A stretch of 64,000 bases of DNA from a virus. The notes under the pieces were generated by a model. The model was not told the DNA's origin. It saw nothing but the letters and a program-made list of their open reading frames with translations, and made no database searches. A program made the position numbers and the translations under genes. Below, in pieces: positions 41,734 to 50,350 of this stretch (within the stretch, counting starts at the first letter, position 1; every line of letters begins with the position of its first letter). The stretch is from positions 43,784 to 107,783 of IMG/VR virus record IMGVR_UViG_3300004369_000001. One strand, given 5' to 3'.

Positions 41734-44700
41734 TATCTATGCAGTCCTGGTGTTGTCGGAGTCATAATCTGTTTGGTCTGTTTTCCTCCCGACGATTGGG
41801 GTTGCTGACCACTACCATTATTTATCGGCACAGGCACGAGGGTAGGTCTAGTGCTCTTAGCACGCGCACGCTCACGCTCCTTCCTTTCAGCTTCTGATTT
41901 TTGCAATGCTTCTGCTTGCTTAGATTTAACATCACTCGCAGATCCAGCAGTCACTTCAGGATTTGCTTTTGCTGGAGATGTTTTAGGTCCTTCGCCCTTT
42001 CCCTTATCTAGCGGTGGTGCCTTACCAGACTTCATCGCTTCGCTAAATTTAGCAAGAGCCTCATTGAGAGTAGCGATTCTACTCTCAATAGTATCTGGTT
42101 TTTCTGGCTCTTCATCAACGCCCCCACCGCCCCCACCACTATTGTCACCAGCAGGAGTTGAGCTTCCTTCTTTCATTGTATCTGGATCGTATGTAGCGCC
42201 AAGTTGAGCAGCAGCAAATGCTCTATGGTCACTTGGAGATGCATCCAAGTGGACATGCACAGATCCTGATGGCTTATTACCCTGTAATCCAATTACAGTC
42301 ATAGCATCAACCATCTGTCCAACACTTGTCTTGATCGCATCAAAGTGGTGGAACTGCATTCTTTCCTTGCCATTTGAAGAAATAATGACAGTATTGTGGG
42401 ATCCACCTGCATGGGTTACTTTACCGCTTACGCCAGCAACAATTGGAGTGCCTCTATCCAGACCTTGATTGCCGAAGTCCCTGACTGCAACATAATCTCT
42501 CGGAACAATAGGAGGACCACCCAATCTATGATTGTTGTATGAATGTGTATCGGGTTTATTGTGGTGAAGTGGGTAACTATTAAATGGTGTTTGTGGCGTC
42601 AGACGCACATCAGCTACAGATCCATTGGTGGCGAGTAGACCACCTGCAGCAAAAAATTTCCTCGGTTTGTCAGTTGTGCGCTTCGCATCTATATCTTGCT
42701 GTATCTTTTCATATACCTTTATATCGCTGGGCTCTCCCATGCCAAAACGACCGCTTCTTCTTATCCTACCGCCAGCTGCAGCAAACTGGATTTTTCTCAC
42801 CAATTCTCTTTCAGCAGCAGTTGCTTTATCACTAGGTCCAACCCAAGGAGAAATCCCTCTCTCCTTAATGAGTTGGATCGCCATCTTATCTTGAACTGTG
42901 TTATTAAATTTCATGTCATCGGTGACACCAGCGCGGGCAGCCACTCCTGGGAGTGTATTTCCAACAAACTGATATCTACCAACGGCGTGTAATTTTCCAG
43001 ACGACTGCCACTGCGCCCAAGTTTGTTTTGGAGTCTGTTCTGCCTGTCTTTGTTTTATCTCACCGACAGTCATATCGGTAAGTGGTGTCTTTGAAGGATT
43101 CCAAGGTGCATCCATAATGTTGCCAGAGAAACCAAGCACTCCACGCCCGTTATTGCTACCACCCTGGTTGACAGCATTATATCCAGCAGCACCAGACTCA
43201 TATTTGGCAAGCACCCCTAGTGCTGCTCTTTCATCATCAGTTATTTCTGCGCTGAAGTCAGTCGGACCTGCTGTTGAAGGTCCACTTGGTCCACTTTGAT
43301 TATTGCCTGCACTGCGTCTACCACCACCACTTTTCTGATTTGCTGCAGCCTCAACTGCCTTCTTAAGCAATCCGACCAGAGAGTTGCCACTACCACCGAG
43401 AATATTTCGAGTTGATTCGTATTTACTATCCTCCTTGGATTTAATATCCTTCGTGCCACCGAGATCACCAGATCTCGCAAGTGTGCCCAGTGCTGTGCCA
43501 CCTGCTGCAGCAGGAGCAGCGGATCCAAATACTGATTGTATCCTAGCAATATCCTGAGCAATTACTTTAGAAACATCGGGAGCAACAAATCCAAAAGCAT
43601 TAACGCCAGCAAGAATGGCAGATGTCAGTCCATTTCCAACAAGATCAAACGTTGCCAGTGGGTTTGCCATACCCATCATCATCGGGTTGCCGAGAGGACC
43701 ACCCATCATCATCTTGGGTGTGACTATATCTGGGACAACAACCTTACCACCACCAGCAAACTGCTCAACATTTGGTTTCTGCTGTGCTGCTTTCTGGTTT
43801 GCTGCTTGTTTTAGATCAACACCATCACCAGGATTCTTACCTCTAATTACATCCCAAGCAAATCCAATCGGATTCATGGCAAATTTGACAATATTCTTAA
43901 TCAAGTTGAATTGGAAAGACATTATCTTGAAGATCGTCTTAACTCCTTCGCCAATAACGAATCCCACAAACTTCATGATGGGACCGACGAATTCCATTAC
44001 GAATCCGACGACCTTACCTATCGCACCAAAGAATGCACTGAAGAAAGGTCCAACCTCTTTCAGAAGGGGATCAAAGACTGCCTTGAAGATTTCCATCCCC
44101 ATGCCAAACCAACGCTTGATCGGTCCAAAAATAGGCTCGATCAGGGGTCCAATCTGACCACCAATAAACTCACCCAGGAAGTCACCGATGAATCCTCCCA
44201 CCATAGGAGCAAACGGACCCAGGAAGGGGGTCAGAAACGCTGTGCCCAGTGCTGCGCCAGCAATGCCACCAACTGCCTTACCGACGCCAGCACCGACCGC
44301 AGTGCCCTTCTCCTCGCCCTCACGGTCGCCTTCCATGATGCGTCCAACACCACCCACAACGGACATACCCGCTGATAGCAGTCCAGCACCACCACCTAAC
44401 TTCGCACTTACCTTACTACCAAAACCCTTAACTTTGTTTAATCCACGTCCCATCACGCCAGGCTTTTGTGCCCTACGCATGGCTTCATACTCTTGCTTAG
44501 AGTAGAATTTACCAGTTTCCTTATCGAAATATCCGCCTCTAGTCCTTTCCTGCTGATCGGTAACCTGATTCTCTGTCTCCTTGACTGCAGAGAATGCACC
44601 GATAATAAACTTGATATCTGTAAGGATTCTCCAGGGTCCAGTTAGGTATCTAAGGACCAGAAGACCTCCTGTTAGTTGTAAGAAACCAAATACAAATCGA

Positions 44701-45323
44701 AGTCCACGCTTGACTCCATTCTCCTTGATTCCCTTGGCACTATGGTCACCAAACATGTTGGTGAGTCCGTTCATAACAGCGAACACACCAAACTTGGTAA
44801 TCTTGTAGGCAAACTTACCAATGGCAACAAATAGTCGGATTACCTTTACTATCTTATCTGCGTTTTTCTCTATGTAATCTAGGGCACCAAATGCTAGGAA
44901 GGCACCAAAGATTGCACTGAAGAATCCTGCAATCTTTTCTAGGAATGTCTTGACAGGTTTTAACTCCTTCTTTTTATCCTCAACCTTCCCAGCATCTTTC
45001 TTGCCGCGATCAACTGCTAACTTAGCAGATGCATCCCTTCTGAGTTTCTGAGTATTCTTATTTTCTTCCTTCGCAAGTTTAGACTTGAGTAACTTTTTAT
45101 TCTTTACCCTATTCTTGTCAGTCTCGATTGCTTGATTATGAGTTGTATTCAGGAATTCATTTTGAAACTTGAGCAACTCATACATGCTCTCAATACTTTT
45201 ACCAATACCTGTGGCCGTGCCTCCAATGCGATTCACAGACAACCGAAGGGCATTAAAATTTTGCCCTGTTTTGGTGACAGCCTTAAACGGTTTAACTTTT
45301 AGGTATGACCTGATTATTGCCAT
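41733..45323 (-). CDS. tape-measure-like protein with lysozyme and M23-like domains (1196 aa)
   Basis: It opens with MAIIRSYLKVKPFKAV and a coiled-coil region, then long hydrophobic Gly/Ala-rich segments (about 130-450), one with IGKFAYKITKFGVFAVMNGL like the paralogue downstream. Residues 700-830 form a lysozyme-like domain (LAKYESGAAGYNAVNQGG with the catalytic Glu near 707; VGRYQFVGNTLPG near 782). Residues 945-1030 look like an M23-type peptidase fold (GTPIVAGVSGKVTHAGG; SVHVHLD). The C-terminus is charged and disordered. It replaces the missing gp5 lysozyme. Probably the gp29-type tape measure, translated directly after the gp26/gp51 pair. Confidence 0.7.
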   Translation of the reverse strand: MAIIRSYLKVKPFKAVTKTGQNFNALRLSVNRIGGTATGIGKSIESMYELLKFQNEFLNTTHNQAIETDKNRVKNKKLLKSKLAKEENKNTQKLRRDASAKLAVDRGKKDAGKVEDKKKELKPVKTFLEKIAGFFSAIFGAFLAFGALDYIEKNADKIVKVIRLFVAIGKFAYKITKFGVFAVMNGLTNMFGDHSAKGIKENGVKRGLRFVFGFLQLTGGLLVLRYLTGPWRILTDIKFIIGAFSAVKETENQVTDQQERTRGGYFDKETGKFYSKQEYEAMRRAQKPGVMGRGLNKVKGFGSKVSAKLGGGAGLLSAGMSVVGGVGRIMEGDREGEEKGTAVGAGVGKAVGGIAGAALGTAFLTPFLGPFAPMVGGFIGDFLGEFIGGQIGPLIEPIFGPIKRWFGMGMEIFKAVFDPLLKEVGPFFSAFFGAIGKVVGFVMEFVGPIMKFVGFVIGEGVKTIFKIMSFQFNLIKNIVKFAMNPIGFAWDVIRGKNPGDGVDLKQAANQKAAQQKPNVEQFAGGGKVVVPDIVTPKMMMGGPLGNPMMMGMANPLATFDLVGNGLTSAILAGVNAFGFVAPDVSKVIAQDIARIQSVFGSAAPAAAGGTALGTLARSGDLGGTKDIKSKEDSKYESTRNILGGSGNSLVGLLKKAVEAAANQKSGGGRRSAGNNQSGPSGPSTAGPTDFSAEITDDERAALGVLAKYESGAAGYNAVNQGGSNNGRGVLGFSGNIMDAPWNPSKTPLTDMTVGEIKQRQAEQTPKQTWAQWQSSGKLHAVGRYQFVGNTLPGVAARAGVTDDMKFNNTVQDKMAIQLIKERGISPWVGPSDKATAAERELVRKIQFAAAGGRIRRSGRFGMGEPSDIKVYEKIQQDIDAKRTTDKPRKFFAAGGLLATNGSVADVRLTPQTPFNSYPLHHNKPDTHSYNNHRLGGPPIVPRDYVAVRDFGNQGLDRGTPIVAGVSGKVTHAGGSHNTVIISSNGKERMQFHHFDAIKTSVGQMVDAMTVIGLQGNKPSGSVHVHLDASPSDHRAFAAAQLGATYDPDTMKEGSSTPAGDNSGGGGGGVDEEPEKPDTIESRIATLNEALAKFSEAMKSGKAPPLDKGKGEGPKTSPAKANPEVTAGSASDVKSKQAEALQKSEAERKERERARAKSTRPTLVPVPINNGSGQQPQSSGGKQTKQIMTPTTPGLHR

Positions 45324-45526
45324 TAGAGTGAGATTCGGTTGCTATTCTTTTCGCTATTACGACGACGCTCTTCTTCTTGTAGGAAAGCAAGGAGAAGATT
45401 CACATACACATCTCTTTCCCAAGGTATCATATCCTCCAATTCTGTTAGAGAATACTTATGGTGCTGCATCAGGGCAAAATTAGTCTTGTAGTAATTCTCA
45501 AGATTATCATGCAGCAGTGCTATGCG
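45323..45526 (-). CDS. gp51-like C-terminal extension in the -1 frame
   Basis: An open -1 frame of 67 residues continues gp26: RIALLHDNLENYYKTNFALM, then a helical part with TELEDMIPWERDVYVNLLL and an acidic/basic end. The part before its first ATG (45469) reads as protein-like sequence (LHDNLENYY) and lacks a start of its own. This suggests it is made as a gp26 fusion of 302 residues by -1 frameshifting. Separate translation of 48 residues from 45469 remains possible. It overlaps the next ATG (TAATG). Confidence 0.6.
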   Translation of the reverse strand, partial: RIALLHDNLENYYKTNFALMQHHKYSLTELEDMIPWERDVYVNLLLAFLQEEERRRNSEKNSNRISL

Positions 45527-46230
45527 AAAAAAGACGCCAATCCCTCAAACACAATCTCATTATCTTTTTTGGTCTTGGGATTTCTCACAGTCATTTCATA
45601 TCTCAGTTTAGGCATAGTCTCAAAGAAGTTTTGGACCTTAGCAAACTGATCAGAATTCAGAGACTCCAAGAAATCAATTGCTTCCTTTTTGGTGAAGCTG
45701 TCATAAGTCTCATCTTCATCAAATGCTTGGGCAATACAACCTGCCGCAAGCTCAAAGATGTCATCAATACGAACATCGCCTTCTGTCATATTCTGATTGA
45801 CGAATACATCCAGCGAAGGATACTTCATGATCACGCCAACTTTCTTGTCAAACATGATCTTAGTGTCATGGCCCTCAGGAACATCAATCTCAACGTCTTG
45901 CAGGGGAATCTGCACTTCAACCTGAGTTACTTCATCATCTGGGCAAGTGACCTTAAATTCACTCACTTCACCAACTGCTTTACCACGAATTCTGAGGAAG
46001 ATGTATTCCACTTCAAAAGTGGCAAGTCCCTCAACCTCATTCTCTTTAAGGTTTGTGCAGTTTTTAATGATAGTTTTGACCGCCTTGATCATCTCCTTCT
46101 CATTCTTGGATTCCATAGCAAGATAGAGGAGTTTCTCTTCCTTCACGAGGAAGGGGCGATATGTAAGTTTTCTCCCTGTAAGGGGCATCACCAAGTCATA
46201 CTCGGGCAATGCAAGTTTAGGCAAAGGCAT
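45520..46230 (-). CDS. gp26: gp26-like baseplate hub assembly protein (236 aa)
   Basis: MPLPKLALPEYDLVMPLTGR (with KLTYRPFLVKEEKLL) is the characteristic start of the T4 gp26-type baseplate protein (PF12322). In T4, gp26 and gp51 act early in hub assembly with the tape measure gp29. The last codons are GCG TCT TTT TTC GCA TAG, with a slippery heptamer T-TTT-TTC three codons before the stop. A CTAAATA late-type box lies at 46255-46261. Family assignment good; its assembly role is by homology. Confidence 0.8.
   Translation of the reverse strand: MPLPKLALPEYDLVMPLTGRKLTYRPFLVKEEKLLYLAMESKNEKEMIKAVKTIIKNCTNLKENEVEGLATFEVEYIFLRIRGKAVGEVSEFKVTCPDDEVTQVEVQIPLQDVEIDVPEGHDTKIMFDKKVGVIMKYPSLDVFVNQNMTEGDVRIDDIFELAAGCIAQAFDEDETYDSFTKKEAIDFLESLNSDQFAKVQNFFETMPKLRYEMTVRNPKTKKDNEIVFEGLASFFA
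45526..45532 (-). promoter_or_regulatory. putative -1 frameshift site T-TTT-TTC
   Basis: In the gp26 frame the sequence reads TCT TTT TTC GCA TAG, so the heptamer T TTT TTC is exactly in phase for tandem slippage into TTT TTT and the -1 frame is open for 67 more codons. It lies directly upstream of the tape-measure-like gene, as in lambda G/GT-type tail assembly chaperones. No downstream stem-loop was tested. Confidence 0.6.
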
Positions 46231-46257
46231 AATAAGTCACCATTATCTTAATTCTAT

Positions 46258-47052
46258 TTAGATACCAACAGCGGTAACGTCTGTCAGTTGTGGGTCGATC
46301 TGGAGTGCTCCCAATACATTGGCACTCTCCATGGAAAGCTCTCGGTCCTTCTCATTACCACTAAACATCTTCCTACCGTTGACAGTATCAAAACGATATC
46401 TCTCATAATAGAAAGAAATATCCAGTTTCAATAAGTCAGTGGGACCATTATTAAGGGATAGAGAAGACATATCGAAAGGAAATGCGCCATATAGCGTCCA
46501 AGCACCTGTGACGCCATTTAAGCGACTTCTATAAGTTTTACCATTCTTTCTACTTACACCAACATAGTTGGATGCCACTTCCCACTTGATGATTTTGATA
46601 GTTGTGACATACTCTCGGTAGAAGTTGACTCTATTTTCGGCGTCAGATGCAGCGAAATTCATCCAACGCTCAAAAAACTTCCTGTGCCAATAATCTTGAG
46701 TCACAAGGAAAGAGATTTGCATTTCCGAGAAACTCGTATCTGTGGCAAATCTACGCATCGCACCAACATCTCTAACAGATCCAACTGTCAGTCTTCTTCC
46801 AGGGACAGTAACAGAATCTGCAAAATAGTTGATATAGTCGTAATAGTCTTTCTGAGATACCTCTAATGACCTACTTGCCGTTTCCTTATTGATACCATCC
46901 AATGCTTGACCGAATCTTCCGCCAGCAGAATACATTGCAGGAGGAGGATCGATGACGATCTCAAATAGGTTAGATCTAGAGGGAGTCTTATCACCTGAAC
47001 CTATTAGATCGGCAAATTTACCGAAATCATTTGGATTGAGAATAGCAGACAT
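46258..47052 (-). CDS. gp54: gp54/gp19-like baseplate-tail tube protein (264 aa)
   Basis: The central region (SVTVPGRRLTVGSVRDVGAM; FSEMQISFLVTQDYWHRKFF) matches the tail-tube fold of T4 gp19-like proteins. A longer N-terminal part and the position next to the gp26-type gene suggest the tube initiator gp54 rather than the main tube protein. It probably forms the first tube ring on the hub. A CATAAATA box lies about 155 bp upstream, inside the next gene. Confidence 0.6.
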   Translation of the reverse strand: MSAILNPNDFGKFADLIGSGDKTPSRSNLFEIVIDPPPAMYSAGGRFGQALDGINKETASRSLEVSQKDYYDYINYFADSVTVPGRRLTVGSVRDVGAMRRFATDTSFSEMQISFLVTQDYWHRKFFERWMNFAASDAENRVNFYREYVTTIKIIKWEVASNYVGVSRKNGKTYRSRLNGVTGAWTLYGAFPFDMSSLSLNNGPTDLLKLDISFYYERYRFDTVNGRKMFSGNEKDRELSMESANVLGALQIDPQLTDVTAVGI

Positions 47053-47534
47053 TACGTCAATCGGCTCCAGATTACACTGCTTGGGACTGGCATGGTCAGT
47101 CCAATGGTCGGTTTCCTTAAGACAAATTGCTCAAGGGGTAGTGGCACATAATCTTCAAAGTCACTCGTCTTAAACTCGTATATTCCACTAGCATTAGACA
47201 TAAAGTATTTATGATGGCAACGCTTAGGGTAGTAGCGTGTAGCAGTCTGATACCACAAATCACCTACATCCTTTCTTCTGGATGGTCTCAGGTAGTGAAT
47301 ATTGCCACCTTCAAACGTGCCGTTACTCTCACTTGCCTTAACAATAATCATCAGTGGATTGGTGTCATAGAAGGGCAAATCTGGGGTTGCCGCTCCATAA
47401 TTAAACATCAGAATCTTTCCAGGAGTAAACTGACCATCGAAAGGGGTGGCACCAAATCTTACCTGATTGCGATACCAGTCTTTTGACTTTCTCTTTCCTC
47501 CAGCGAGGTCTTTTACGTCCTTAAATAGGGTCAT
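47052..47534 (-). CDS. hub-associated hypothetical protein (160 aa)
   Basis: MTLFKDVKDLAGGKRKSKDW is a start seen in a protein that accompanies gp4/tube genes in T4-like marine phages. Recognisable phrases are FYDTNPLMIIVKASESNGTF and GGNIHYLRPSRRKDVGDLWY, with a His-rich spot (YPKRCHHKYF). Probably a tail or head completion component. No precise T4 counterpart assigned. Confidence 0.6.
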   Translation of the reverse strand: MTLFKDVKDLAGGKRKSKDWYRNQVRFGATPFDGQFTPGKILMFNYGAATPDLPFYDTNPLMIIVKASESNGTFEGGNIHYLRPSRRKDVGDLWYQTATRYYPKRCHHKYFMSNASGIYEFKTSDFEDYVPLPLEQFVLRKPTIGLTMPVPSSVIWSRLT

Positions 47535-47965
47535 ACCTTTAACTCTTTTTCTGTGAGGATCACAAAACTCATTTTACGATCTGCACAATATTCTCTTGCT
47601 GCCTTCCATTTCGCATCATTGACAGCATAGGTCTTGACTTCTGTTAGATATTTCTTTGTTACTCTTTTTTGCTTTTTGGGGGGATGAGTCTGCGACTTTG
47701 GTTTAACTTCGATAATGAGCTTCGTAGACCTTCCGTCCCTGGTCCTTGCTCTAACATAGAAGTCTGGAAAATAACGATGAACCCTACCGTCAACAGGACT
47801 AATGTAGGGGATGATAATCTCTTCACTGCCCCACTCCAAGACATTTTCATTTTTGTCGCACCAAACCATGAATTTTCTCTCCCACAAACTTCTATAAATA
47901 ATATTTGTAGGATCACCCTTATATTTTGTTGGATTTGAAGGTCTGTATCGTCCTGAGTAACTCAT
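47531..47965 (-). CDS. gp4: gp4-like head completion nuclease-fold protein (144 aa)
   Basis: Start at the ATG at 47965 (MSYSGRYRPSNPTKYKGD), which matches T4 gp4. The frame opens further, to 48103, but that part would lie inside gp48. Core phrases: NIIYRSLWERKFMVWCDKNE, SEEIIIPYISPVDGRVHRYF, FPDFYVRARTRDG and KLIIEVKPKSQTHPP, with the D...E-V-K nuclease-type motif. T4 gp4 completes the head by attaching to the portal and sealing DNA. It is transcribed divergently from gp48, with 3 bp between the start codons. Confidence 0.85.
   Translation of the reverse strand: MSYSGRYRPSNPTKYKGDPTNIIYRSLWERKFMVWCDKNENVLEWGSEEIIIPYISPVDGRVHRYFPDFYVRARTRDGRSTKLIIEVKPKSQTHPPKKQKRVTKKYLTEVKTYAVNDAKWKAAREYCADRKMSFVILTEKELKV
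47893..47900 (+). promoter_or_regulatory. late promoter TATAAATA for gp48-gp53
   Basis: Perfect TATAAATA on the + strand inside the gp4 coding region, 68 bp before the gp48 ATG at 47969. It is the only late-type box in + orientation near the only + strand operon. Confidence 0.75.
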
Positions 47966-47968
47966 TAG

Positions 47969-49003
47969 ATGTCTCTCCTTATCTTTCCTAGAGCTAAACC
48001 ATATGGTGCTACGCAATCTGAGTTGAGAGGCAAGATCTCTAGACAAGAGGCGTATCCCACTACTGTTATCGATTATTTGAAGATTGACATCTACGATAGT
48101 CAAGCAAATAACCCGTATAACAATATTGGGGCTAAGGACGATGGTACTATTGCGAGGACAATTTATTTATACTTGCCAAACAAGCTTGCTGAGCAGTATA
48201 GCACAAATTACACCAACCAGAAACTAGGTGCTGTAGGTGCTAAGGCAATTGGTATGGTGAATGGTGAAGGTGACTTCACTGAGCAGATTAAAGGTGCTGC
48301 ACAATCAGGTAAGGCACAACTCGGATTCAAAATGGGATCTGATGCTATTAACACAGTTGTTAGTCTTACAGGCGGATCTTCAAATCTAAGCGCAAACAGT
48401 CTGTCTGCTTTGACTCAGAAAAGAGTTTTCAATCCCTATGAAGAGACTACATTTGAAGGGATGAATTTCAGGACACATAACTTCAACATGAAACTTGTGC
48501 CCAAAGATGGTGCTGACGTTGCAGTGATTCAAGAGATCATTCAGACACTCAGACTGGCAATGCTCCCTGGTAAGGGTGGCGATACTGGCACTTGGTTGAC
48601 TATTCCTGACTTCTTTAGACTGTCCATCGTTAGATATAGCGATGATGGTGGAAAGGAGAAGATCAGCAAACCCAAAGGTAACGCAGCAGGGTTGTCTAAC
48701 CTGTTTAAGTTTCCCAAGAAAATGGTCCTTAAGGACATGTCGATTGATTATTCACCTGATGGAAACTATGCAAGCTTGATGAGTCATTTTGGCGATAAAA
48801 CAGCAGATTACGGTCCTGTGTCTTATCAGATCGGTCTAACATTTGCCGAAACAGGTCTGCTCACCAAGAATGACTACGATCCAAACTTTGAATATAACAG
48901 TGATGGTGAGTGGAATTTTGATCAACTCAAAATTGGTGATGATGATAAAGAAGGTGAAGATAATGCGGAAACAACAGAAACTGGAACGGGGGCATCTGAG
49001 TAA
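47969..49003 (+). CDS. gp48: gp48-like baseplate tail-tube protein (344 aa)
   Basis: MSLLIFPRAKPYGATQSELR begins a protein with the length (T4 gp48: about 364) and the order of the T4 tail tube cap/initiator gp48. Phrases ARTIYLYLPNKLAEQYSTNY and TFEGMNFRTHNFNMKLVPKD are typical of the family and carry a tube-like fold. It probably caps the baseplate and starts the tube together with gp54. The first + strand gene of a two-gene operon with gp53; its stop overlaps the gp53 start. Confidence 0.8.
   Translation: MSLLIFPRAKPYGATQSELRGKISRQEAYPTTVIDYLKIDIYDSQANNPYNNIGAKDDGTIARTIYLYLPNKLAEQYSTNYTNQKLGAVGAKAIGMVNGEGDFTEQIKGAAQSGKAQLGFKMGSDAINTVVSLTGGSSNLSANSLSALTQKRVFNPYEETTFEGMNFRTHNFNMKLVPKDGADVAVIQEIIQTLRLAMLPGKGGDTGTWLTIPDFFRLSIVRYSDDGGKEKISKPKGNAAGLSNLFKFPKKMVLKDMSIDYSPDGNYASLMSHFGDKTADYGPVSYQIGLTFAETGLLTKNDYDPNFEYNSDGEWNFDQLKIGDDDKEGEDNAETTETGTGASE
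48164..48171 (-). promoter_or_regulatory. late promoter TATAAATA for gp4 operon
   Basis: Perfect TATAAATA on the minus strand inside the gp48 coding region, about 200 bp before the gp4 start. It would drive gp4 and the genes downstream of it, antisense to the start of gp48. Confidence 0.65.
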
Positions 49004-49920
49004 TGAGCAAATATTTTACATATCTCCCAGAGGTTAATATTCGCAAAACTGGGTTTAGGAATGATAGCACTAGCCCATACTACAGAGCAAAAAATCTTTT
49101 CAGAAGGATCAAAATCAGAGATAACCTCACTGACATTATCCTCGGTTTCGAGAAGTATTACATCAAAAACGGCGAAAGACCAGATCAACTGAGTCAGAAG
49201 TTTTATGGCACAACTCAGTATGACTGGGTTATTCTGTTGTGCAATAATATCATCAATATCTACCAAGATTGGCCAGTTACAGAAACTGAGTTATACGAGA
49301 TTGTCAAGAGAAAGTATGGTTTTACCTCTGATGACCAATTGGGTGGTGTGCATCATTATGTGACTCAAGAAGTCAGACATAGCAATGGTATGGTTTTAGT
49401 GCCTGCAGATTTGGAGGTGTCCGATACCTTCACATATACCAGATCTGACGGCACAGTCGTTCCTAGAAACCAGTTAATAAGACCCATTTCATACTACGAG
49501 CATGAAATGTTTGAGAATGAGAGAAAACGTATGGTTTACATTCTCAAGCGTGATTACCTAAATGACTTCAAAGAGGAATTCTTCCAACTCACGCAATATC
49601 TGCCGAGTGATGAAGTTGACGAAGAAACTGGTGTGAAGACGACATTCCAAGTTGTCGAAGAAAACTTCACAGCGCAGAAAGAGGTATATACCTCGGATAT
49701 TGGAAAAACGCCAAGTATCGACTTCCTCGCAGATCAGCAATTTACCAATAGAGTCTATAATAGTAGCACTGGAGAGGCAGTTACTGGATTTACTGACGCT
49801 TCCTCTACACTGGATCCCTTCTCAGCCTCTGGATCGTTTACTCTCACATCTACTGATGCTGCCACCAATCAGTCTGCAAGTAGTGTGGGCAATACTCAAA
49901 CGAATACTAACGGATACTGA
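49003..49920 (+). CDS. gp53: gp53-like baseplate wedge protein (305 aa)
   Basis: The N-terminus (MSKYFTYLPEVNIRKTGFRN) and the LysM-like segment GFEKYYIKNGERPDQLSQKF, then YGTTQYDWVILLCNNIINIY, match T4 gp53, which binds the wedge. The C-terminal 80 residues (after about 225) are Ser/Thr/Ala-rich and probably disordered. It is followed by a bidirectional terminator. Confidence 0.85.
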   Translation: MSKYFTYLPEVNIRKTGFRNDSTSPYYRAKNLFRRIKIRDNLTDIILGFEKYYIKNGERPDQLSQKFYGTTQYDWVILLCNNIINIYQDWPVTETELYEIVKRKYGFTSDDQLGGVHHYVTQEVRHSNGMVLVPADLEVSDTFTYTRSDGTVVPRNQLIRPISYYEHEMFENERKRMVYILKRDYLNDFKEEFFQLTQYLPSDEVDEETGVKTTFQVVEENFTAQKEVYTSDIGKTPSIDFLADQQFTNRVYNSSTGEAVTGFTDASSTLDPFSASGSFTLTSTDAATNQSASSVGNTQTNTNGY

Positions 49921-49942
49921 TTTTCTAAAAAACCCTGGGGGC

Positions 49943-49980
49943 AAAAAAATACCCCGCGTTTTTTAGCGGGGTATTTGTAA
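49943..49980. terminator. bidirectional rho-independent terminator
   Basis: ATACCCCGC (49949-49957) pairs perfectly with GCGGGGTAT (49966-49974) across an 8-nt loop. On the minus strand the stem is followed by a run of seven T; on the + strand by a short TTTGT. It separates convergent gp53 (+) and the His-rich secreted gene (minus). Confidence 0.85.
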
Positions 49981-49999
49981 TCGAAAAGTCATTTTTGTT

Positions 50000-50350
50000 T
50001 TACCACCCACAAGGAATTCTAACCTTGTCTCGGTATACCCTGACGTAACCTGGGGTATGACTGTTGCCTGGGATGTATTCTTCACGATACTCCTGCCTGT
50101 AGCAGACCCTTTCAGGTCTTGGGCGTGAGTAATGATGATGGTGGTGATGATGGTCCTCAGTGAAAGGTTCCCAAAACTCTTTCCAGGTTACTGCTTGAGC
50201 AGGAGATGCAAACCCAACTAGCACCACCGAAGCAGCAAGTAGTTTTGCCTTGAGAGCAGCACGACGCTTCTTCGCTTGGCGCAGCGCCTGAGGTTTCAGG
50301 GTGCGCTTTGCTTCTTTCTTAGAATGGTGTTGCCAGTTGGGTGTTGTCAT
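50000..50350 (-). CDS. His-rich exported protein (116 aa)
   Basis: A basic N-terminal extension, then a hydrophobic segment (LLAASVVLVGFASPAQA) ending in an AQA signal-peptidase-type site at about residue 53, then a short mature part with a run of seven His (residues 67-73), CYRQEYREEYIPG and a C-terminal IPCGW. It is probably exported to the periplasm, where the His run could bind metal. The long basic N-region is unusual for a signal peptide. The stop of gp32 overlaps its start. Confidence 0.65.
   Translation of the reverse strand: MTTPNWQHHSKKEAKRTLKPQALRQAKKRRAALKAKLLAASVVLVGFASPAQAVTWKEFWEPFTEDHHHHHHHYSRPRPERVCYRQEYREEYIPGNSHTPGYVRVYRDKVRIPCGW

Noticed and set aside
50000-50350. Run of seven histidines looked like a cloning tag
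   Set aside because: It is internal, preceded by a signal peptide and followed by conserved-looking sequence, so it is natural.
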